Shown: piece by piece, positions 50,763 to 57,715 of the stretch
Layout of the letters: each line of letters opens with the position of its first letter
Position numbering within the stretch: position 1 is the first letter of the stretch
Source: an uncultured Anaeromassilibacillus sp.
Lineage (GTDB): Bacteria; Bacillota; Clostridia; Oscillospirales; Acutalibacteraceae
Direction of reading: 5' to 3'
DNA: 57,715 nucleotides
Assembly: GCA_930987725.1 (NCBI GenBank)
Contig: CAKNKY010000010.1
Coordinates: 1-57,715 of the forward strand
Made by a program: the position numbers and the translations under genes
The notes under the pieces: generated by a model
The model's input: the letters and a program-made list of their open reading frames with translations, nothing else
Database searches by the model: none
What the model was told of the DNA's origin: nothing

Positions 50763-52568
50763 TTATTCCTTGCCGGCCAGTTCTTCCATCTCGCCAATCA
50801 GGGAATCGAAGAGACGGAGGGCGTCGTCCACGGGGGCGGGGGTGGAGATGTCCACACCTGCGCCGCGCAGCAGGGAGATCGGATCGGTGGAGCAGCCGCC
50901 GGAGAGGAAGCCGAGATAATCCTTCACGGCAGGCTCGCCCTCGCGCAGGATGCGCTGCGAGAGCGCGATGGCGCAGGCAAAGCCGGTGGCGTACTGATAC
51001 ACATAGAAATTGTAGTAGAAGTGCGGGATGCGCGCCCACTCGAGCGCAATCTCCTCGTCGGGCTCGATGTCCTCGCCGTAATACAGGGCGTTGAGCTCGC
51101 CGTACTTGCGGCAGAGCGATTCGGCCGTGAGCGCCTCGCCCTTTTGAATCTGCCCGCTGCACCAGAGTTCGAACTCCGCGAACATCGTCTGGCGGTAAAG
51201 CGTGGTGCGGAACTGCTCGAGGAAGTAGTTGATAAGGTAGGCACGGCGGCGGGGCTCCTGCGTCTGGCCGAGCAGATACTGCATGAGCAGCGATTCATTG
51301 CAGGTGGAGGCGACCTCCGCCACGAAGATCTTGTAATCGGCGTACGTCACGGACTGCGTTGTGTTGGAGAGATAGGAATGGATGGCATGGCCCATCTCGT
51401 GCACGAGGGTGAAGGCGTCGTTGAGCGTGTCCGTATAGTTGAGCAGCACGAAGGGATGCGTGCCGAACGCACCGGCGGAATAGGCCCCGGAGCGCTTGCC
51501 CTGGTTTTCATAGACGTCGATCCAACGGTTCCGGAAGCCCTCCTCGAGGATCTTCAGATACCCTTCGCCGAGCGGAGCGAGCGCCTTGCGGGCCTGATCC
51601 TTCGCCTCCTCAAAGGACACGGCGATCTCCTGGCCCTCCACCATGGGGGCATAGATATCATAATAGTGGAGCTTGTCCGCACCGAGGAGACGCTTGCGCA
51701 GGCGGATATAGCGGTGCATAGCCGGCAGGTTTCTGTGCACGGCGTCGATGAGGTTGTGGTAGATCTCCACCGGCACCTCGGTTTCGTCAAGCGCGGCGTG
51801 CAGGGCGGATTCATAGTGACGGGCGTCCGCAAAGAACTGCAGTTGCTTCATCTGCGCGCTCAGCACAGAGGCGGAGGTGTTGCGGAACTGGCCGTATGTG
51901 CTGTAGAGCGAGCGGAACGCCGACTCGCGCAGCGCGCGGTCCTCCGACTGCACGTAGGCGATGTAGGTGCCGTGCGTGAGCGGGTGCGCCTCGCCCTTGC
52001 CGTCCACCGCGTCCGGGAACGTGAGATCGGCGTCGTTGAGCATGGAGAAGATGTCGTCCGGCGCCTGGGAAAGCTGGCCGGCGGCGGCGAGCAGCGCTTC
52101 GCACTCCGCGGAAAGCGTGTGGGGCTTCTTGCGGCGCTCGCGCGTGATGACCAGGCGGTAATGCTCGAGCGCGGGCTCCTCGCGGAAGAAGGCGTCGATC
52201 GTTTCATCCGGGATGGCGAGCAGCTCCGGCGTCTCGAAGGCGAGGGCCTTGCTCATGTCCACCAGGAAATTCTGGGCCTGGGCGCTCATGGCCTGGTAAT
52301 CGGCGTTGCGGGTATCCTCATCCGCGCGGCGGAACGCATAGTTGATGAACTTGTTGCCGGCCGCGTTGATGGCGTCCATCGCGCGCAGAAAGCCGAGCAG
52401 GCTGGCGGCGCTTTCGCCGAGACGCCCTTTATAGGAAGCGGCGTCCGCCACAAGGCCGCGCATCGTCTTCATCTCTTCATACCACGCCTCGTCGGAGGGG
52501 TACATATCGGTGATGGCCCAAGTGAACTGCGGATCGACCTCACTGCGGGCAGGAATGGATTTTGCCAT
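50763..52568 (-). CDS. pepF: Oligoendopeptidase F
   Basis: Cytoplasmic M3-family zinc peptidase that cuts short peptides, 601 residues. The zinc site is HEMGHAIH with a downstream Glu in EVASTCNE; the N-terminal domain DPQFTWAITDMYPSDEAWYEE and C-terminal YNFYVYQYATGFACA are typical. Start 52568 has AAGGAG. It sits upstream of the opp operon but has its own promoter, and would digest imported oligopeptides. Confidence 0.95.
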   Translation of the reverse strand: MAKSIPARSEVDPQFTWAITDMYPSDEAWYEEMKTMRGLVADAASYKGRLGESAASLLGFLRAMDAINAAGNKFINYAFRRADEDTRNADYQAMSAQAQNFLVDMSKALAFETPELLAIPDETIDAFFREEPALEHYRLVITRERRKKPHTLSAECEALLAAAGQLSQAPDDIFSMLNDADLTFPDAVDGKGEAHPLTHGTYIAYVQSEDRALRESAFRSLYSTYGQFRNTSASVLSAQMKQLQFFADARHYESALHAALDETEVPVEIYHNLIDAVHRNLPAMHRYIRLRKRLLGADKLHYYDIYAPMVEGQEIAVSFEEAKDQARKALAPLGEGYLKILEEGFRNRWIDVYENQGKRSGAYSAGAFGTHPFVLLNYTDTLNDAFTLVHEMGHAIHSYLSNTTQSVTYADYKIFVAEVASTCNESLLMQYLLGQTQEPRRRAYLINYFLEQFRTTLYRQTMFAEFELWCSGQIQKGEALTAESLCRKYGELNALYYGEDIEPDEEIALEWARIPHFYYNFYVYQYATGFACAIALSQRILREGEPAVKDYLGFLSGGCSTDPISLLRGAGVDISTPAPVDDALRLFDSLIGEMEELAGKE

Positions 52569-52597
52569 GATACAAGTCTCCTTTTTCGTCAAAAAAT

Positions 52598-52651
52598 AGC
52601 CGCTCCCGGCCGGCAGGCGCGCGCACGCGCCTTCTGCCGCCGGGGGCGGCT
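52598..52651 (-). terminator. Long hairpin with T tract before pepF
   Basis: AGCCGC...GCGGCT arms form a long, interrupted stem with a CGCG-cgca-CGCG-like tip, followed on the minus strand by ATTTTTT and then the pepF ribosome site. It lies downstream of both the azlD gene and the pepF promoter, so it can act as terminator of the leucine operon and as an attenuator in the pepF leader. Confidence 0.7.
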
Positions 52652-52664
52652 GCACAGCAGTTGT

Positions 52665-52693
52665 ATTGTAGCACAATCCCGCGCGAATTGCAA
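52665..52693 (-). promoter_or_regulatory. pepF promoter
   Basis: TTGCAA (52693-52688), 17-base spacer, TGC-TACAAT with -10 at 52670-52665. The transcript would start just before the hairpin at 52598-52651. Confidence 0.7.
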
Positions 52694-52697
52694 AGCG

Positions 52698-53021
52698 TCA
52701 GAAAAACAGTTCCAGCAGGCGCTCCGCCACAAAGACGACAGCCGTGGAACCGAGCGCCACGGTGAGCAGACCGCGTCCGAACCAGGCCAGCAGGATGGCG
52801 GCGATGAGGCCGGCGGCGGCGCTCCACCCGCTCGCGGTGGAGGAAAGGATGGCCGGGAACGTCATGGCGGAAAGCACGGCATACGGCACATAGAACAGGA
52901 ACGAGCGGAAAAAACGGCTCGAGATCTTCCTGCGGAACACGGCGAGCGGCAGCGCGCGGATCACATAGGTGACGGCAGCCATCACCAGCACTCCCGTGAG
53001 GACATAGGCATAGGAGATCAT
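52698..53021 (-). CDS. azlD: AzlD-type branched-chain amino acid exporter subunit
   Basis: Small membrane partner of AzlC, 107 residues with about four hydrophobic helices (LTGVLVMAAVTYVIRALPLA; FLFYVPYAVLSAMTFPAIL). Start 53021 overlaps the azlC stop (ATGA). Confidence 0.9.
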   Translation of the reverse strand: MISYAYVLTGVLVMAAVTYVIRALPLAVFRRKISSRFFRSFLFYVPYAVLSAMTFPAILSSTASGWSAAAGLIAAILLAWFGRGLLTVALGSTAVVFVAERLLELFF

Positions 53022-53740
53022 GGCGCGGCCCCCTCCTCCCCGCTTTCCTCCGCCACAGGCCAGCGGAAGGCCGCGAAGGCGGAAGCCGTCACGGCGCACA
53101 GGATGATCGACCAGCCGCCGGACAGGCCGCTGAGGCCGGGCGTCCACGCGATGAGGCAGGAGAGCGCCCCGGCCAGCACGACGACGGCGCGCACCGGCCT
53201 GGAACCGCGCGCCGGCGGGATGATGATGGCCAGGAACATGCCGTAAAGCGCGATGCCCAGCGCGCTGCGCAGCGAAGCGGGCAGCAGGCCCGTGGCCGCC
53301 GCGCCCAGGAAGGTGCCGAGCGCCCAGCCGCAGTAGGGCGTGAGGATCAGGCCGGAAAAATAGCGGGCATTGATCGCGCCCTTCTGCTGCACGGCCACGG
53401 CGAAGATCTCATCCGTGACGCCGAAGGAGAGCACCCAGCGCTGCAGGCCCGTCATGGTGTCCTCCACCTTTTGGGAAAGGGAGAGCGACATGAGGAAGTA
53501 GCGCAGGTTGATGACAAAGGTTGTGATGGCAATCTCGGCATAGCCGGCGCCGGCGAGGATGAGATTCGTGCCCGCCACCTGGCCGGCGGACGTGAGGTTC
53601 GTCATCGAGATGCCGAGGGCCACCCACACGGGCAGGCCGCCCTGCGTGGCCATCATGCCGAAGGCGAACGACACGCTGATATAGCCGAGGCAGATCGGCA
53701 GGCCGTCCTTCACGCCCTTGCGGAAGGAAAGGGTTTCCAT
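53018..53740 (-). CDS. azlC: AzlC-type branched-chain amino acid exporter
   Basis: Membrane exporter subunit, 240 residues from ATG 53740. The family core is GVKDGLPICLGYISVSFAFG and FVINLRYFLMSLSLS, with about six helices. It works with AzlD to export valine, leucine or isoleucine. Its place directly after leuB suggests an overflow valve for leucine under the same T-box control. Confidence 0.9.
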   Translation of the reverse strand: METLSFRKGVKDGLPICLGYISVSFAFGMMATQGGLPVWVALGISMTNLTSAGQVAGTNLILAGAGYAEIAITTFVINLRYFLMSLSLSQKVEDTMTGLQRWVLSFGVTDEIFAVAVQQKGAINARYFSGLILTPYCGWALGTFLGAAATGLLPASLRSALGIALYGMFLAIIIPPARGSRPVRAVVVLAGALSCLIAWTPGLSGLSGGWSIILCAVTASAFAAFRWPVAEESGEEGAAP

Positions 53741-53795
53741 TTGTTTCACCACCGTTGCGCCCGCACGGGCGCTTCGTCTCGTGTTTCGGGCGATT

Positions 53796-54869
53796 TTACA
53801 GGCATTCGCAGACGAGCGCGCCCATCTCCGTGCAGGAGAGCACGGGCAGCTCCTTCGAGGCGATGTCGGCGGTGCGGCCGCGCGCGAGCGCGCGGGACAC
53901 GGCGGCCTCGATGGCGTCCGCCGCTTCGGCCTCGCCGAGCGAATAGCGCAGCATCATGGCGGCGGAGAGGATGGTGGCGAGCGGGTTGGCCTTGCCGGTG
54001 CCGGCGATGTCCGGGGCGGAGCCGTGGATCGGCTCATAGAGGCCGGCCTTGCCGCCGCTCAGGCTGGCGCTGGCGAGCATGCCGATGCTGCCGCTGATCA
54101 TGGAGGCCTCGTCGGAGAGGATGTCGCCGAAGATGTTCGAGGTCACGATGACGTCGAACTGGCCGGGGTTGCGCACGAGCTGCATGGCGCAGTTGTCCAC
54201 ATACATGTGCGAGAGCTCCACCTGCGGGAACTCCTCGTCGTGGATGCGCGTCACGGTGGCGCGCCACAGGCGGGAGCTTTCCAGCACGTTGGCCTTGTCG
54301 ACGCTGCACACGCGGCCGCGGCGCTTCTGCGCCATCTGGAAGGCCACGCGGGCAATGCGCTCGATCTCGGGCACGGAATACTGCTCCGTGTCATAGGCGG
54401 CTTCCGCACCGTTCACCGTGCGGCGGCCGCGCTCCCCGAAATAGATGCCGCCCGTGAGTTCGCGCACCACGAGGACGTCGAGCCCGTCGCCGATGATCTC
54501 CGGGCGCAGCGGGGAAGCGCCGCGCAGCTCCGGGAAAATCACGGCCGGGCGCAGGTTCGCGAAGAGGCCGAGCGCCCCGCGGATGCCCAAAAGGCCCTTT
54601 TCCGGGCGGCGGTCGCCGGGCACGCTGTCCCACTTCGGGCCGCCCACTGCGCCGAGCAGCGTGGAGTCTGCGGCCTTGCAGGTGTCGATCGTCTCCTGCG
54701 GCAGCGGCATGCCCGTCTCGTCGATGGCGCAGCCGCCCAGCAGCGCGTAGTGACAGTGCATCGCAAAGCCGAATTTTTCCCCGGCCTTGCCGAGCACGCG
54801 GATGGCCTCATCCACAATTTCAGGGCCGATGCCGTCGCCCTTGAGCACTGCAATCTGATACTCTCTCAT
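53796..54869 (-). CDS. leuB: 3-isopropylmalate dehydrogenase
   Basis: Oxidative decarboxylation step of leucine synthesis, NAD-dependent, 357 residues. Marks are [47 protein letters not shown] and [19 protein letters not shown]. It lies 18 bases after leuA; leuC and leuD are not in the window, so the pathway is split in this genome. Confidence 0.95.
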   Translation of the reverse strand: MREYQIAVLKGDGIGPEIVDEAIRVLGKAGEKFGFAMHCHYALLGGCAIDETGMPLPQETIDTCKAADSTLLGAVGGPKWDSVPGDRRPEKGLLGIRGALGLFANLRPAVIFPELRGASPLRPEIIGDGLDVLVVRELTGGIYFGERGRRTVNGAEAAYDTEQYSVPEIERIARVAFQMAQKRRGRVCSVDKANVLESSRLWRATVTRIHDEEFPQVELSHMYVDNCAMQLVRNPGQFDVIVTSNIFGDILSDEASMISGSIGMLASASLSGGKAGLYEPIHGSAPDIAGTGKANPLATILSAAMMLRYSLGEAEAADAIEAAVSRALARGRTADIASKELPVLSCTEMGALVCECL

Positions 54870-54887
54870 CGGAAGATCCTCCTGTCT

Positions 54888-56585
54888 TTATTTCTGTTCA
54901 CCGGAAGCGCGGTTGATCGCGCAGATGATACCCTTGATGGAGGCGAGGCTGATGTTGCCGTCCATGCCGACGCCGAAGAACGTGTCCCCGGCGCTGTTCT
55001 TGAGCTGGATGTAGGAGAGGGCCTTGGAATCGGCGCCCTCGCCCACGGCGTGCTCGCTGTAGGACACAAACTGGTAATCGGTGATGCCAACCTGGCGCAG
55101 CGCGTTGAAGAAGGCGTCGATCGGGCCGTTGCCGCGCCCGCTGATGAGGTGGTCCTCATGGCGGAAGCGCAGGTTGCCCTCGAAGTGGACGACGGTGTTG
55201 TCGCCCTCGGCCTCGTTCTCCTCATAGAGCTTATACGACTTGAGATTGTAGGGGTAGCGGATCTCGAGATACTCGCGGCGGAAGATGTCGAAGATCTCCT
55301 CCGGATGCAGCTCGCGGCCCGCCTCGTCGCACGCGTGCTTCACCATGGCGCCGAACTCCGGGTGCATGGCCTTGGGCAGGTCATAACCGAAGCTCTGGTG
55401 CATGACGAAGGCTGCGCCGCCTTTGCCGGACTGGCTGTTGATGCGGATGATCGGCTCGTATTTGCGGCCGATGTCCGCCGGATCGATCGGCAGATACGGC
55501 ACCTCCCAGTAAGGGCTGCCGCTCTGCTCCATATACTGCACGCCCTTGCTGATGGCGTCCTGGTGCGAGCCGGAGAAGGCCGTGAACACGAGGTCGCCGG
55601 CATAGGGATAGCGCGGCGGCACCTGCATCTTCGTGCATTTCTCGTAAATTTCGCGGATGCGGCGGATATCGGAGAAGTCAAGCCCCGGGTCCACGCCCTG
55701 CGTATACATGTTGAGCGCGACGTTCATGATATCGGCGTTGCCGGTGCGCTCGCCGTTGCCGAACAGCGTGCCCTCGACGCGCTCCGCCCCAGCCATGATG
55801 CCGAGCTCGGTGGCGGCGGTGCCGGTGCCGCGGTCGTTGTGCGGGTGCAGGCTGATGATGGCGCAGTCGCGGTGCTTCAGATGGCGGCAGAAATACTCAA
55901 TCTGGTCGGCGTGGCAGTTCGGCGTGGCCATCTCCACGGTGTTCGGCAGATTGAGGATAACCTTCTTTTCCGGCGTGGCGCCCAGCGTTTCCAGCACCTT
56001 TTCGCAGATGAGGACGGCGTTGTCCATCTCCGTGCCGGAGAAGCTTTCGGGGGAGTATTCATAGCGGATATTCGCGCCGGTGCGGGCGATCTCCTTTTCC
56101 GTGAGCTCGCGGACGAGCTTTGCGCCCTCCACGGCGATGTCGATGACGCCCTGCATGTCGGTGTGGAACACAACCTTGCGCTGCAGGGTGGAGGTGGAGT
56201 TATAGAAATGGACGATGACGTTCTTTGCGCCGTCGATCGCCTCAAACGTGCGCTTGATGAGGTGCGGGCGGCACTGCACGAGCACCTGGATGGTGACGTC
56301 GTCCGGGATGAGGTTGCGCTCGATGAGCGTGCGGCAAATCTCATACTCCGTCTCGGAGGCGGAGGGGAAGCCGATCTCGATCTCCTTGAAGCCGATGTCC
56401 ACCAGGGTCTGGAAGAAGAGGAGCTTTTCCTCGAGATTCATCGGGTCGATGAGGGCCTGATTGCCGTCGCGCAGGTCGACGCTGCACCACACGGGCGGCT
56501 TTTCGATCACCTTGTCCGGCCAGGTGCGGTCCGGCAGGGAAACGGGCGCAAACGGGATGTACTTCTTGCAGCCTTTGTTCAGCAT
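54888..56585 (-). CDS. leuA: 2-isopropylmalate synthase (long type)
   Basis: First committed step of leucine synthesis. The 565-residue protein has SVDLRDGNQALIDPM (active site and metal), HPHNDRGTGTAATELG, and a C-terminal regulatory domain from about residue 430 (SGRGNGPIDAFFNAL), where leucine would bind. This is the longer, yeast-like LeuA group. Start 56585 has AAGGAGGT with eight-base spacing and directly follows the T-box terminator. Confidence 0.95.
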   Translation of the reverse strand: MLNKGCKKYIPFAPVSLPDRTWPDKVIEKPPVWCSVDLRDGNQALIDPMNLEEKLLFFQTLVDIGFKEIEIGFPSASETEYEICRTLIERNLIPDDVTIQVLVQCRPHLIKRTFEAIDGAKNVIVHFYNSTSTLQRKVVFHTDMQGVIDIAVEGAKLVRELTEKEIARTGANIRYEYSPESFSGTEMDNAVLICEKVLETLGATPEKKVILNLPNTVEMATPNCHADQIEYFCRHLKHRDCAIISLHPHNDRGTGTAATELGIMAGAERVEGTLFGNGERTGNADIMNVALNMYTQGVDPGLDFSDIRRIREIYEKCTKMQVPPRYPYAGDLVFTAFSGSHQDAISKGVQYMEQSGSPYWEVPYLPIDPADIGRKYEPIIRINSQSGKGGAAFVMHQSFGYDLPKAMHPEFGAMVKHACDEAGRELHPEEIFDIFRREYLEIRYPYNLKSYKLYEENEAEGDNTVVHFEGNLRFRHEDHLISGRGNGPIDAFFNALRQVGITDYQFVSYSEHAVGEGADSKALSYIQLKNSAGDTFFGVGMDGNISLASIKGIICAINRASGEQK

Positions 56586-56927
56586 GACAGTTACCTCCTT
56601 CGTAATCTGAGAGACGGGGATAAAGAAAGCCCCGAACTCTCTCAATGAAAGTTCGGGGCGAATGATTTCATCCGCGGTACCACCCAAATTCAGCGCCTTC
56701 CCGGATTTTCCGGGCGCGCCCTCAAGCCTCTGACAAGGCCTTGGCCTTTAACGCTGCCGCTGCGTCCGGCCTTACGAGGGGGATTCCCTTCGGGCCGGCG
56801 GCTCCGGGATGAGCTATGCACGAACGGGATTCCGCCGGCTCACACCGCCCGCCGGCTCTCTGCACGCCTCCCAAACGTCTTGTTCCCTTCATCGCCTTTT
56901 CACAATTTGATAGACTGAACAGTGTTT
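56586..56927 (-). ncRNA. Leucine T-box leader
   Basis: tRNA-sensing leader upstream of leuA. The antiterminator element GGGTGGTACCGCGG (56685-56672) is canonical; its bulge would pair with an uncharged tRNA 3' end. A CTC in AGCTCATCC (56813-56811) near the 5' part is a plausible Leu specifier, but stem I was not folded, so this is tentative. Low charged tRNA-Leu should favour readthrough into leuA, leuB and azlCD. Confidence 0.9.
56623..56659 (-). terminator. T-box terminator
   Basis: GCCCCGAACT and AGTTCGGGGC form a 10-bp stem (56659-56629) followed by TTTCTTTA on the minus strand, competing with the antiterminator. Confidence 0.9.
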
Positions 56928-56956
56928 ATTATAGAAGGTTTGGCTCGGTTTGTCAA
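56928..56956 (-). promoter_or_regulatory. leu operon promoter
   Basis: Perfect consensus TTGACA (56956-56951), 17 bases, TATAAT (56933-56928). Confidence 0.9.
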
Positions 56957-56977
56957 GACGGGCACAGGCCAAACGGC

Positions 56978-57322
56978 TTAAAAATTCGAGCCGTTCCAGC
57001 CCCATGTGTCCGTCATGAGATAACGCACATAGACGCGGTCCGGCTTCACGCCGGTGACGGACTGCGCCAGCGAGCAGATCTTCGCTGTGAGGGCGTCGCA
57101 CGCGGCGGCGGGCGCATTGCCGTAGAGATCGACGCAGACAAAGGCGGCCGGCTCCTGCGCGTCGCCGCGGAAAGCCATGCGGCGCTCCGGCTCAAATTCC
57201 AGCATGAGCCACGACTCGCTCTTGCCGGGGATCAGGGCGATGGCCTCCCCCAGCGCTTCGCGCAGTTCCTTCTCCTGCTCCGCGGAGATCGCGGCGCTCG
57301 TCTTCCATTGAATACAAGGCAT
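56978..57322 (-). CDS. MIF-family tautomerase-like protein
   Basis: A 114-residue homologue of macrophage migration inhibitory factor and phenylpyruvate tautomerase. The catalytic proline follows the start (MPCIQWKTS); further marks are LIPGKSESWLMLEFE, MAFRGDAQEPAAFV and the ending TWGWNGSNF. It lacks the usual N-terminal extension and should form trimers. Start 57322 has AGGAGGAG. It is separated from the leu promoter by only about 20 bases, with no clear terminator of its own. Confidence 0.9.
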   Translation of the reverse strand: MPCIQWKTSAAISAEQEKELREALGEAIALIPGKSESWLMLEFEPERRMAFRGDAQEPAAFVCVDLYGNAPAAACDALTAKICSLAQSVTGVKPDRVYVRYLMTDTWGWNGSNF

Positions 57323-57362
57323 CTGAAGCTCCTCCTTTTCTGCATGTGGATGTTACCGCTTG

Positions 57363-57371
57363 ATTATAACA
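57363..57371 (-). promoter_or_regulatory. MIF-family gene promoter (extended -10)
   Basis: TGT-TATAAT on the minus strand, about 40 bases upstream of the start codon; no good -35 at 17 bases. The same TGT-TATAAT recurs in each 126-bp repeat. Confidence 0.6.
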
Positions 57372-57715
57372 CAACGACGGGCCGGGAGGCCCGAAACCTT
57401 GAGCCAAAAACGTTCACCGTTTTTGGCGTGTGTTTCAATGTTCTCTCAGGGCTCGGAAATCTTTGATTTCCGCTTAGCCCGTGAGGGTATTATAACACAT
57501 CGACGGGCCGGGAGGCCCGAAACCTTGAGCCAAAAACGTTCACCGTTTTTGGCATGTGTTTCAATGTTCTCTCAGGGCTCGGAAATCTTTGATTTCCGCT
57601 TAGCCCGTGAGGGTATTATAACACATCGACGGGCCGGGAGGCCCGAAACCTTGAGCCAAAAACGTTCACCGTTTTTGGCATGTGTTTCAATGTTCTCTCA
57701 GGGCTCGGAAATCTT
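57363..57715. repeat. 126-bp tandem repeat running off the window
   Basis: Three copies at exact 126-base spacing (starting 57363, 57489 and 57615; the last is cut by the window end). Copies 2 and 3 are identical where they overlap; copy 1 differs at a few positions (ACAACG/ACATCG, GGCGTG/GGCATG). Each copy holds three small inverted repeats (GGGCC-GGGA-GGCCC, CCAAAAACG/CGTTTTTGG, GGAAATC/GATTTCC) and an extended -10 promoter element on the minus strand. No open frame is supported. Confidence 0.95.

Noticed and set aside
50712-56648. Very long plus-strand frames (844 and 976 codons) opposite pepF, azlCD, leuB and leuA.
   Set aside because: Antisense frames of GC-rich coding DNA; the minus-strand proteins are recognisable over their full length.
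1-57715. tRNA and rRNA genes.
   Set aside because: I looked for cloverleaf-like stretches and conserved rRNA segments in the gaps and found none I could support.

Overview
The window is GC-rich DNA that reads as a Gram-positive, spore-forming member of class Clostridia, most like Oscillospiraceae/Ruminococcaceae. This is inferred from strong AGGAGG ribosome sites, a T-box leucine leader, AzlCD, PepF, Opp and FeoAB of Firmicutes type, a 5' fragment of sporulation sigma factor sigK, and consensus TTGACA-17-TATAAT promoters. The species cannot be named from the sequence alone. Most genes lie on the minus strand.

Layout. (1) 80-6548, minus: a nickel/dipeptide-type ABC importer (two ATPases, binding protein, two permeases) in one operon with two paralogous SAM methyltransferases. 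The operon has a long structured leader ending in a terminator/antiterminator. It is divergent from a CsoR/InrS-type metal-sensing repressor (6995-7309), with a CCCC-ATA-GGGG operator between them. (2) 8091-19830: a complete type I-E CRISPR-Cas locus (cas3-cse1-cse2-cas7-cas5-cas6e-cas1-cas2/DEDDh) with a 41-repeat array. (3) 20253-25078: a protein of unknown function, a MATE exporter with a MerR-type promoter and a decayed MerR regulator, a cytidine deaminase and a truncated sigK. (4) 25079-37221: a surface-glycan export operon (Wzm/Wzt-like ABC transporter, glycosyltransferases, CDP-glucose pathway, UDP-galactopyranose mutase). Its only visible promoter sits inside a roughly 285-bp segment bounded by inverted recombination sites, next to one intact and one catalytically degraded tyrosine recombinase. 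(5) 37685-43342, plus: a coiled-coil hypothetical, an acetyltransferase, a Y-family polymerase, a Dabb protein and feoAB. (6) 43426-52568, minus: an oligopeptide transporter and oligoendopeptidase F. (7) 52698-57322, minus: azlD, azlC, leuB and leuA under a T-box, then a MIF-family protein whose promoter lies at the edge of a 126-bp tandem repeat running off the window.

How the parts work together. The first operon looks like metal-responsive uptake with chelator modification. The CRISPR locus is complete and its spacers carry a strict footprint of the acquisition motif. The glycan locus looks phase-variable: inverting the promoter segment would switch the whole 11-kb operon off. The Opp/PepF and Leu/Azl blocks handle peptide and branched-chain amino acid supply.

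The most unusual items are the invertible promoter with its active/dead recombinase pair, an OppC permease carrying a seven-repeat RCC1-like propeller between its first two membrane segments, a Cas2-exonuclease fusion with no usual start codon, and the metal-linked methyltransferase/importer operon.
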